Source: Strongylocentrotus purpuratus
Taxonomy: Eukaryota > Echinodermata > Echinoidea > Camarodonta > Strongylocentrotidae
Direction: 5' to 3'
Length of the DNA: 64,000 nt
Assembly (NCBI RefSeq): GCF_000002235.5
Contig: NW_022145541.1
Coordinates: 310,001 to 374,000 of the forward strand
Below, in pieces: positions 34,180-44,700 of the stretch. The first letter of the stretch is position 1. Every line of letters begins with the position of its first letter. The notes under the pieces were generated by a model that saw nothing but the letters and a program-made list of their open reading frames with translations, was not told the origin of the DNA and made no database searches. The translations under genes were made by a program, and so were the position numbers.

Positions 34180-34525
34180 ATGTCAACGAAAATCTAGACG
34201 CCGAATCCATCGTAGTCGACAGCGACGAGCTGTTGACGAATCCAGCCGAAATACTACCGAAGATCTGCCGAGCGGCCGGGCTGCCTTACGACGAATCGCT
34301 CTTGAAGTGGGATGGGTCTTCCGAAGTGACGAAGAGTTGGATGGTTCCTGCGGACCACATCGTAGAGAAGATGGTGTACTTTTACGACAGAGCTATCAGG
34401 AGCAACGAATTTCTTCCGGCAAGCAAGATGCCATCACGTGACGAAGTTCGACTGACGTCATTAGATGTACTGATCAGGCTATGAAGTATTATGACGAAAT
34501 GTATGAAGTTAGGATTAAGGTCTAA
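34180..34525 (+). pseudogene. Sulfotransferase-like C-terminal fragment, one frameshift
   Basis: From about 34180 the frame reads KYVNENLDAESIVVDSDELL, then NPAEILPKICRAAGLPYDES, LLKWDG, then SWMVPADHIV and FYDRAIRSNEF, which is the C-terminal third of P-loop sulfotransferase-like proteins of the PRSVSTA family. After SRDEVRLTS the homologous sequence continues in another frame as VIRC, then QAMKYYDEMYEVRIKV and TAA at 34523-34525. This points to one frameshift, unless the assembly is wrong. The upstream side abuts the tRNA head of a SINE (33780-34166), and I see no earlier exons. It is probably a relic paralogue of the gene starting at 58300; a live last exon with a sequencing error is the alternative. 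Confidence 0.6.
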
Positions 34526-34621
34526 GTAATTTATACATCATAATATCTGAGTGATGAATATTGGGGATTTATCATACCCCAGGCAACCTATTGTTGCACA
34601 GTTTGGGTTAGACGATCAGAG

Positions 34622-34900
34622 CAGGCGGGTACGCAGGGGGGGGGGGTAAACCCCCTCCCCCTCCCCTCCCCCTCCCCTCCCCCTTTTGATTTTTGGATTA
34701 AAAAAAAAAAAATTTGTGTGTGGATTTTTTTTGTAATTAAAAAAAAAAAAAAAATCCTATTGGATGACCTAAAAAAGATGACCTTACCCCCTCCCCCAAC
34801 GAAACGGAATGTCGATCGGTCAAATTTTCAAATTTCGGGACCAAAAAAAAAAAAAGTCCTCTTACCCCCCCCCCCCCCCCCCCCCCCCCCAACTTGAAAT
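34622..34900. repeat. hAT-like left end and poly-C/poly-A tract
   Basis: CAGGCGGGTACGCAGGGGG resembles the 63020 element's terminus. CCCCTCC repeats, A-runs and a C-run (34865-34890, 26 bases) follow. No matching right end was found. Confidence 0.5.
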
Positions 34901-35689
34901 TTCCTTGAAATTCAGTTACCGTCCGCCAAATGATTTTTTTTGTTTCCTCTCTTCAAATTCATTTTAATCATTTATGCGTGAAATATGCATCATATGAGTT
35001 GCATCAAAATTAATGAAAGAGGAGGATCTAAGTTTTCCAAATATGTGTCATTTATCAATTATAAATGTGATTAAGTTATGATAAAACATCGATAATTCTC
35101 GGTTTCGTTTTTTCTGGGACGCACTGTATAGTCCCACTGAATATGATTTTCAGCACAATTTAGCCAACTCTTTTTCAATTTGCTAATTTTGAACCCTCAA
35201 ACTGCACAATTATCATTCGCTGAGTAGAAGGACATAAGAAAAGAAGGAAAATGAAACAAAGAAAAAGTATACGGGAGAAGGAAGATGGAAAAATATATTA
35301 ATGATTGTATATAATTAATGCTGCCTCTGTTCACTCTGTTGAACGCACATTTTTGCCAGAAAAACTGCTTCACTTTTGAAATTATACATATCTAGTTGTG
35401 AATTTAAAAGCATATAATATCAAAGGCTATTTAAACAGCTACTATTCGTTTCTGTTTGTGAAGTTCGAAAGCACATGTACCTGTTCTACTAATAAAATGC
35501 TGTTAACAGGCATTATTCGTCTGTGTTACGTATAGTTTGAAATGTAGTTTGGACCCTTTTTTCCATGAATGCTAGGAGAAAAGGCGGGCGTGTGTGTGTG
35601 GGTGTGTGCGTTAGTATGTGTGTGTGTGTGTTTAATTGGGTTTTTATAGACGTGTGTCAATCAGATATGTAATTCTAATACCTCCTTTT

Positions 35690-36010
35690 ATCGTATTGTC
35701 TTATTTCACTTTGTCCAAAATTAATTTAAATTCATTCGATAAACATAGAAGTAAAACAAAAACGAGCATTTACTGAATGCATGTAACGTCCCCGGCAGAA
35801 TGGCCAATTGAAATGCAACAACGTCTCTGACGTCAGCACGGAAAGAAGTTCGTTTCACCAAAGTGAATGGTCTTAGCTCTTTTTGGCATTGCCGAGCCTC
35901 CTGTGATTTCGGATGAAGGGGACTGAGATAAACCTTGAAGACCTCGAAAGCTCTTTTGTACTGGTAAAGGGAATACTTGTACAGCTTAGCATTGAAGCAG
36001 TAGGCTGCAA
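35690..36010. repeat. Dispersed repeat, direct copy of 53840-54180
   Basis: Shared segments include tattgtcttrtttca, ctctgacgtcagcacggaaag, tgaatggtct-agctcttttt, gatgaaggggac and aatacttgtacagcttagca, in the same order and spacing. Confidence 0.8.
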
Positions 36011-36057
36011 AATTGATTCTGGATAATCACAGCAATACAACAAATATCAAAAAGTCA

Positions 36058-36060
<3 letters not shown>

Positions 36061-36095
<35 letters not shown>
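36061..36095. repeat. (GA)n microsatellite
   Basis: A pure GA run. Confidence 0.9.
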
Positions 36096-36102
<7 letters not shown>

Positions 36103-36574
36103 CAAGGAGTAGAGTGAATACTTGTACAGCTTATTATTGAAGAAGTAAGCTGCGAGATTGATTCTGGAAATGAAATAGAATGATTAAACCAATAGATTTT
36201 GTTTTGTTTTTTATCAGACAATCTAAGAATGGGGAAGATAGGATGTGGGTGTGATTGTGAGTGAGGGAGAGGGGTATGTAGAAAGAGATCAAGTCGAGAG
36301 ATTAAATGGGTATGTGAATCTAAGATATACCGCAAGTCTCAAAAAAGGTGGACTGCTCGCAAAGTCTCCAAAATGTTTATTGCAAAAGCATCAGATTGTT
36401 TGGTGTCAACTAATACATAGGAATGAAAATTGCCAATGATTATTTTGATATACATCGTTTGGGAGACTTTTTCGTTTTTTTTAGATGAAGTATAGAATAT
36501 AGTTTGTTTCACAGCGCTCATATCCTCCAATATCACTCGGCTGATGGAGCGTGACCAACGATTATAGGTGCTTT

Positions 36575-36745
36575 ATATAGAATTGCATGAATTCCTTTCT
36601 ACTGGAACCCATTTAACATCCGGACAAAGAGTGACAAAAGTATATTAATGTCTTACCAAAGGACACTATAATGTCGGATCAGGGCTTGAAATCACAACCT
36701 TCGAATATCCAGTCAAGTGCCTAAACCACTCGACTACACACCCCA
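36575..36745 (-). repeat. Degraded tRNA-type SINE
   Basis: On the minus strand it has the family body (tggaaccc, tcttaccaaaggacactata) and a decayed head (aaccactcgactac). It is diverged from 23800-24065. Confidence 0.55.
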
Positions 36746-36794
36746 CATGTGCCCTGCCCTAAGTTTAAGAGGTGAATCGCAGTTTGGTCTGCTG

Positions 36795-36850
36795 CAGGGA
36801 TTAACTTAAGCCGACTAGTAAAACCCCGTCTGAACGCGGCTTATTTAATC
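36795..36850. repeat. Repeat end shared with 46750-46805
   Basis: Both read agggattaa-tt, ccgact, aaaaccccgtctgaac, ggct. The 46.3-46.8 kb stretch carries a longer related element. Confidence 0.5.
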
Positions 36851-36889
36851 TTGAAAACGATTGTCTAAGGTTTTCTGGATTCAGTTTTT

Positions 36890-37010
36890 CACTGTGTTGG
36901 AGATACACAAATGAAGATTGGTGTCTTCCCAAAGGACAATAGTGTTATGTGGCATGGATTTGAACTCCGAGCATTGTAGTACATAGCTCGGTAAATTATC
37001 AACACGACTA
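36890..37010 (-). repeat. Degraded tRNA-type SINE fragment
   Basis: cttcccaaaggacaatagtg, gatttgaactccgagc and tcggtaaattatcaacacgacta match the SINE body and head in decayed form. Confidence 0.45.
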
Positions 37011-37019
37011 CGATATCTT

Positions 37020-38040
37020 TATACATATTTCTCAACTATCAACAGAGCCGACCTTCTCCCGTTGATGGGGAACCCCTGTAACAATGGAGATACTTATAAC
37101 AAATCTGCCACGAGAACTTGCACTCCGTGTAGATATTCCTGTTATTCATAACGTGTTAATTCTTTTATGACTTGTAATCTTGAAGACGATTGTCTAAGGT
37201 GTTCTGGATTCAGTTTCTTAAGGACGTAACTACAGTACCTCCTGCCCTAATGGCGAGGGGGGGGGGGGGGGTTAGACAAAAAGTGATAGCAGGTATTGTT
37301 GATAAAAGGCTAATACAATTACATGAATAGATTATACTACCACTTTTCATATCATCCAGTCACGCGATAGCTGATCATACAAATCATTTATTCTTGAGCT
37401 GGTAAAATCATTTAAAACAATTTGTCATCCATCTTGTCCAATTGGAGTATCATGTGCACGCTCTGGCAGGAATATTTTCAGCGGAGTGGAGAGAAGGCAC
37501 CGTTAAGACAGTGTAGAACCGTAATTGCAACTAATACTGGAATAGTATTAATGCTGCAAATGCTTTGATCAGTTAATTATTTTTTATTTCTTCTTCTTTT
37601 GAATAATAAATTGGAAACAGTAATTATAAACTCACCTCATCTTACAAGGTCCTAAGGTATAAAGAGTAAGATGTCTGCTTAGCGTTAACAATCATAACAG
37701 TTATGTTGCTAAGTGGGAGAAAAGGTATGGGTTACCTCACCTAACAACACATAACATATGCAATTCACATGCTCGATATTTAATATATTTATTCGTAAAA
37801 CAAGTGAATGAAATAATTTTTACTGGAGCACTTAAAATGACCCTTGCATTGAAGTTATGTTTAACTTTATTTTGCAATTTTATGAGCGAGGCCTCGACTT
37901 GCCAAAATTTTATTAAGAATTGTATAATGTCAAAGCAATAATCATTACATTTTTATTTGAAGTACTGATACTACGTCTCGAATGGTAAACCACATTATTT
38001 TAAACCTCCATAAATATTTCATTGTTGGCAATACTTTATC
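37020..38040. other. Intergenic, no gene seen
   Basis: AT-rich sequence with one G-run near 37260. Confidence 0.5.
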
Positions 38041-38048
38041 TAGCTGAG

Positions 38049-40232
38049 CAGTGGCGTAATGAGCAAAAATGTTTGGGGGGGGGGGGAGGGCTGACAACAA
38101 AAAATCTGCATCACCCCACTCTTACATGCAGGCCCCGCTGAACGAATTTTAAAGTGGGGTCTAGGGGCAAAGCCCCGGCGAGGGTCAAGGGGTGGAGCCC
38201 CGAAGTTCAAGGGGTATGGGCATCAGTGGCGGTTCCAGGAATTTCTTACGTGGGGGGGGGGGCACAACATGGCATGGGGTAAAATATATGTAAAATGATG
38301 AAGCGACAGAGCGAGGCTTCAGCGGCGAGGGAGCGGAGCGACCAAGCGGGGGTGGGTGTGGGAGGGGGTTCTGACCCCCTCCCAGAGTAGGAAGCATTTG
38401 CAATTTTAGAACCACATTAGACGCATTTTCAGACACTTCCTGGAGTAATATGACGTAAAATTGCTTTCTCCTACCCCTCCAAGAGAAGGGATGTTTTGCA
38501 ATTTGAGAACCACATTTGGCGCATTATTGTCCACCGGCACTTCCCGTAAAAAATCACGAGGCCTTCTGATTGGTTAGAAGTAGAGAAAAATGATATGTCA
38601 CGTCGTGAGACGTTGTATATGCTTCGTTGCTGCATAATGCACAAAGACGGTGGTCCGGTACTTCACCAGTAGTACTTGCCAAAATTATCTTGAGTGTATA
38701 AACTGTGTTGTTATCAGGGTCGTCGCCAGAACTTTTTCATTGGTGGAGGGGGGGGGGGGGGGGTGTAGAAGCCACCGATTACCAACAAAACTAGCCACCA
38801 ATGAATTACCGACAAATATATTTATGCCAAATTTCCGAATGTCTACAAATTTAACCCTATAAACCCGGGCCAGGAACTAAGTCATTTTCTCTTTTCACAC
38901 TTCATTAAATAATTATTAGAGAAAAAAGACGATCCGTTGTAACGTTCTCAACTCTATTCTTGTTTCGCCCCTCCCGCGCGAAGCACAGAAGCTATGAGGT
39001 TTCATTTAATAATGAGAGAAAAAAGACGATTCATTGTGTACCGTTCTCAACTTTTAATCCTTGTCTGAATTCAGTTCCCCCCCCCCCCCTCCCGCGCGAA
39101 GCGCGGAAGCTTTGACGTTTCAATAAATTATTACTCTTAATCCGTGTCTGAATTCATTTTCGCCCATCCTTTCACGTTTCATTAAATTACTAGAGAAAGT
39201 AGACGATTCGTTGTATCGTGTCCTTGTCTGAATTCAGTTCCCCCCTCCCGCGTGAAGCGCGTATACTTTGACCTTTCATTAAATTGTTACTCTTAATCAT
39301 TGTCTGAATTCATTTTCGCTCATCCCTTTCACGTTTCATTAAATTACTAGAGAAAGTAGACGATTGGTTGTATCGTGTCCTTGTCTGAATTCAGTTTCCC
39401 CCTCCCACGCGAAGCGCGGAAGCTTCGACGTATCATTTAATTATCACTCTAATCCTTGTCTGAAATTATTTTCGCCCATCCCGCGCGAAGCGCGGAAGCT
39501 TTCACCTTTCATTAAATTATTAGAGAAAGAAGACAATTCGTTGTATCGTGTCCTTGTCTGAATTCAGTTTACCCCACTCCCGCGTGAAGCGCGGAAGCTT
39601 TGACGTTTCATTAAATTATTGCTCTTAATCCGTGTCTGAATTCATTTTCGCCCATCCCTTTCACGTTTCATTAAAATTAATAATTAGAGAAAGAAGACGA
39701 TTGGTTGTATCGTGTCCTTTTCTGAATTCAGTTGCCCCCCCCCCTTCTCCCGCGCGAAGCACGAAAGCTGTGCCGTTTCATTGGCATTATATTAGATAAA
39801 GAAGACATACTTTTAATCTTTTTCTGAATTCAGTTTCCCCACTTAAGTCTAGCTGCGCCCCTTAACGGTACAAGTGCAGTGTTACATGATGTACGTATCG
39901 AACGTTCGTTCGCAAATATGTGCATGCACAGCCCGAGTGGAGGGTAGTGCTTGTCGCAGTAGCATCTGGAAAGGAAATTTCTACTAGTTTACTGTTAGTG
40001 GCCCATTATTGAGTATACAAAAAAACATATGCTCTTCCTGGGGCTATTTGGGAATGTGTCAGTTTGCAACAAAAATGGAGAAACGCGCATTAATTTTTAT
40101 TGAAAATCATGTGATATTACGAACATTTATAAATCACTTGTATGGAATTTTGAAAATAAGTTATGGTTGAATTTCATTTGGGGGGGGGGGGCTGGCGCCC
40201 CCCAAGCCCCCCCCCCCACCAGTACGCCAGTG
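38049..40232. mobile_element. 2.2-kb hAT-type element with perfect 8-bp target duplication
   Basis: The left end CAGTGGCGTA and right end TACGCCAGTG are inverted repeats (9 of 10). The flanks 38041-38048 and 40233-40240 are both tagctgag. The interior holds a satellite (38880-39830), further hAT-like ends (38227, 38718) and several G/C runs. No transposase was found. Confidence 0.85.
38880..39830. repeat. Satellite of ~110 bp, about nine units
   Basis: Each unit has a C-run, then cccgcgcgaagcgcggaagc, tttgacgtttcattaaatta, agagaaagaagacgattcg, tccttgtctgaattcagt. The same unit forms the array at 60470-61370. Confidence 0.9.
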
Positions 40233-40487
40233 TAGCTGAGCATAGGTCATATTACTCTCGTCTCATGAAGCCAATGCTAAACTCAGAAAAAGGTTGCATA
40301 TAATATTTCCTTTCAATTTTTCATCCCGCCCCACGCATGTAATTGCTATGCAACACTGCAATGGCGTAGCGTGGGCCCAAGAATTTAGGGGCACTGTGGT
40401 GGTGGGGGGGGGGGGGAGGGAGTGGAAACCACTTCTTGCACTGAAATGTGAGAAAACATGCAATTATGACCATCGTGGGAGGTGCAG

Positions 40488-40672
40488 GTGATCCGTGCCT
40501 ACTGCAGCTACGCGACGCAAAACGTAATGCGTACGTTGCTATGTGTTCACAACCTAGCTGATTCCTGGACTGAATTCAAATGTGAGAATAGTCACACTTG
40601 GGAAGAACAGTGTTCCATTGCGCATCATCATCCTGACGTGAAGGACTCCATGACTGAGGATTCACAAAAATG
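40488..40672 (+). other. FREP-like exon 1: 5' UTR ending in the start codon
   Basis: A perfect donor, AAAATG|GTAAGA, follows an ATG at 40670-40672. Joined to the exon at 42010, this ATG gives Met-Thr-Ser-Val and a classic signal peptide, while an in-frame TGA lies five codons upstream. The left limit is uncertain; gtgcag before 40488 could be an acceptor, or the exon could start further left. Confidence 0.55.
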
Positions 40673-43600
40673 GTAAGAACTGACGGCCAAAAAAGAAAAT
40701 GTTTGTATAGATTACCATATGATTTATTTTGTGTGAATAATAATCACAATGATGATTGTAAAAGTTGTTTTCATTTTATACAAACAAAGTTTACTGTGTA
40801 AAAGTCGCTAAAGTAGTGTCCTTCTTGCAGTAAAAGTTTGAAGTCTAGATTTCACAACTGTTAGGCGTACAATTTAGGAAAAGCTAAAGCTTTTATTCTT
40901 TTAAACTTAATATTAGTTCAGAATACCACTTTTATCAGTAGTCAGTCATTTAACTGGTCACAGAACTGCCGTGATTAACAGGCGTAAAGTCTTGGCAGAC
41001 ACTCTGCCTAACAGTGTCTGCACACTGAGACTATTCTGACGGCATTTTGCAAAGACTGCTCCTTATTTGACACAGCCAGAGTCTTAGAGCACTAGATTCT
41101 GCTTAAGGCTTAATGGGCTGTGGCAAAGTGTCAAATTTGGGTGTGTGCCTGTATACTAGACCCGCCTTTCTGAGGGCCGCAGCCTATTATCGTCTGACGA
41201 AAGCAAAAAAACCCCAAAAAACAACAACTTAAAAGTATGATCCCTTCAAGGGGGGGGGGGGGGGGCATATTCTCGAAGGTGTATACTTAAAGGTACTATG
41301 TCCCATTTGCAGGCCAAAAATGAAAAGGTTAAATTCCAACGGCATTTGAAAGATATGCTAATTTAGAACTTCCCTAAAAGAGGGGGGCTTGAAAATGTCT
41401 TTAAGTGGGAAAATAACGACTATTAGTTGTCGAATAGACTTAAGAGCTATAAAGCCAGTAAGTAATAGTCTGATTTTCAGACCATTGTACCGAATGATCG
41501 TACGTTTTGTGCTGCGCAAAGATTCAATCAGTTTAATGTTGGCCATTACAAGAAGTGGGTTATTGATGTAGACAAATGCTCATTTACCATTTACAGCTAG
41601 TTTTATGTATGTTATTACCAAAGAAGGAAAACAGTCACTCACTCACTCTCTCAATAGTGCCTGACAGTGAAGTCTAGCAAGTAAACGGCTTTCCTTGCAT
41701 AATTTGAATATTAGGACCCTGCTAACGTTTAAATTGCACAGATAGGACATACATGACATATTCATAATTCCTGATATGTTCTACAGAATTTGATGTTGGC
41801 TGCAAAAGGGAAAAAGTATCTTTAAGGTTGGCCGATCCCACTTTGGTTAAAAAAAGAGGAGGCACGTGACCGCCTACATCTGCATGATAGTCGAGATAAT
41901 ATATGATAAGATAAGCGAAATATATACATAGATGATTTATTATGAAAGAGTTTAATCAGAACTCTAGCAATCAGGATGATTTATTTGTTAAACCTGTTTC
42001 TAATTACAGACCAGTGTACTAAAGCTTCATTGGAAGTGCGTATATGGCACGGTAATCTTCCTTGCTGTCGGTATGTACCCTACTCCTCAAACATAACATT
42101 TCAAACCATATTGCAACCCTATTTGAATGATTGTTAGCTATGTTTCCCCGAATTATTTCATACGCTCATGCTTAATATTCGTCATTATTGTTCTCAAACG
42201 GTGGTCATTATTTCCCTTTGTATTCATAAATCTTTGTGCCACCTTTTTGTGTCTATTCATCTCAGACCAATCACCTCAAATACACTGTAAATCTTATTTC
42301 TATATGTCTGGTGTGTATGTTTTAAAAATACATTACATATGTATGTTTTTATTTACTTAATAATAAATGTTATATGGCGGCGTAGATAAATAAGATTCTA
42401 GATGAAAAATAGCATTGTAGCGTGCAGTGGCTTAACTATCCAAGGGGCACATGTGCCGCATCCCGGAAATAACAAAGGAGGGGAGAAGAACGTGAAAAGA
42501 AGGTGATATAATGACTTTCATCCACAAAAGGTGGCCTTGTTTATTTACATATCATAAACATAATACGCTTGGTGCCCCTAGTTCCCTAATGTCAGTGCCC
42601 CCCCTCGATACCCCCGTGCAGAAATCCACAATTTCTTTGATAATTTTTTTTTCCTTCTTATCATAAACTTTTTATTTTTATTATAACTTCATTATTATAT
42701 TATTATCTTCATTATCATTATAAAGATTATGTTATTGTTGGTGGTGGTGTTTGTGGTAACATAATCATCATCACCATCAATGTCATCACCATCTTCACTA
42801 TCATCTTCCCACTATCATCGTCAACATCATTATCATCATCATCATTCTGGCACACAGGTATACCCGCGCCATCAGATGCAATCGAATGGACACAAACCTG
42901 CCATAAGAACGCGTTTGGACTCAACTACACCTTGCCAATGTTCAACGAGTGTCTGCAGAAGCAACACACCAACGGCAGTATGGTACAGACGATTCCGAAG
43001 CTCATCCCTGTTCCGACGGTGGATAACGATTGCCCTAGACAGAATGGAAAGTTAGGAATCCCTCCCGGATACAGAACCTGCAATTTTCCTGGTAATCATT
43101 TTTTTTTATAGACCCCACCCTTTTTTGTAACCCAAAAGTAGGCGTTAATAAGATGGCACTCGTTTTACGACGTTAAATTATATGAAGGTTCATTTTCCCG
43201 GAATAAAAAATTCAAATTCCGGCCCCGGTGGTTTATTATCCCAAAAAAGAAATAGGGTATACAACTCCCAAACTTTTGTGCTGTCCAGTCCTGAGGTTCT
43301 TTCTACCAAAGGTCCATAATTTCGAAAATGATGTAAGGTTTCATACTTCAGTAAATGGAATAAGGCTCATAATAATTATTCTAAAATTTCTTAATTCCGA
43401 GAATAATATAGCTTTCTCAGCCGTTCTATTGAATTTTCGGATTGATTAACATTTGATACTACAAACCCATGCATTTCCGAATTACGAACCTCCGGTTAAA
43501 CAAAGCTTGGGGGAAATGGCATGTACAATGGGGTTTGGGAGTGGGGGGGGGGGGGGGGTCCTTCTCTAAGCCCCCGCGCTCAAAATAGTAAACCTCACAT

Positions 43601-44631
43601 AGAAAAGAACACATGCACCTTTCTCCATATAAATGTATTTACCCATCGAATCTAAAGGGGGAAATTCATCCTGGTATCAAATTGGTTTTAATGGAAGTAT
43701 AAAATTGAAACGAACCGGTCAGTGAAAATTCAATGTAAGAAAGTTATGAATTCCGAAGTTGCGACCAACCAAACACAAATTGGCAACACTGTGACGTCTC
43801 TCGCGAGCTCCTCTCTAATATGCTCTGTACATTAGATTTAAAACAAAAACTGTCATTTTCTTTTGTTGATAGCGGGATAAGTTTTTCCATACAGGGGTAG
43901 AATAAAGATATATTTACACTAATTACATCCGAGGTGCTTTTACGATTGAACGTTTTTTAGTGCAGAGCAAATGGTGGGCTTTTAGTTTCATAAAAGTTTG
44001 AGAAGCGCTGGTTTAAGTGGTCATAACTTTATTTCCATAACCATTAAACACCATATTCTCAATGAACTAACCCGTTGCCTTGCAAACCTCACGTTAAGGG
44101 TTCTGTCAGATTTGTGTTTTCCTCTCTTTACGGGGCCATAAAGCATTCGAAATACAAAGTACCTGATAAAAATAGAATGGAAGAGCTTGTATTGGAATAA
44201 AATCAGTAATTAACTTTTTCTTTGTTGTACCTCTTGCCAAGCTTTTCACCTTATCACCTTTGTGGGTCAAAAACATCTGTCGTTTAGCTCTGCTGCTGAT
44301 TTTTTTCTACCCTTTCATGGCAATGTATTTTCTGTCATGCATTATAATCTGATTGGAAATGATGCTCTCCCTATATTTCTCTCTTTTATCAGTCCTTCGA
44401 GCTTGAGTTCTCTTTTTCTTTCTCTTTCTGCTCGTATTTCGAATGTGATGCTGCTCGTATTCTTCTTTAATATTCTCATTTATATTCATACCTGAATTTA
44501 TTCATGATGTGATTCAGAATTGTATTTGAAGTTCTTGCTATGTATAAGTCACATACATTGTAACTGTCTTCTTTTTTTACCCCCATATTTTCCCTCCACA
44601 GGGATTTTATTGATTTTCATTTGAAACACAT

Positions 44632-44700
<69 letters not shown>

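Noticed and set aside
34028-34441. 137-codon plus-strand frame
   Set aside because: It begins in the SINE and runs through the sulfotransferase fragment in the wrong frame.
40482-40678. A 60-odd-codon open frame with four Cys read as a coding exon
   Set aside because: Its phase at the 40672 donor does not fit the next exon, whereas the ATG at 40670-40672 gives a signal peptide in phase; the frame is taken as 5' UTR.
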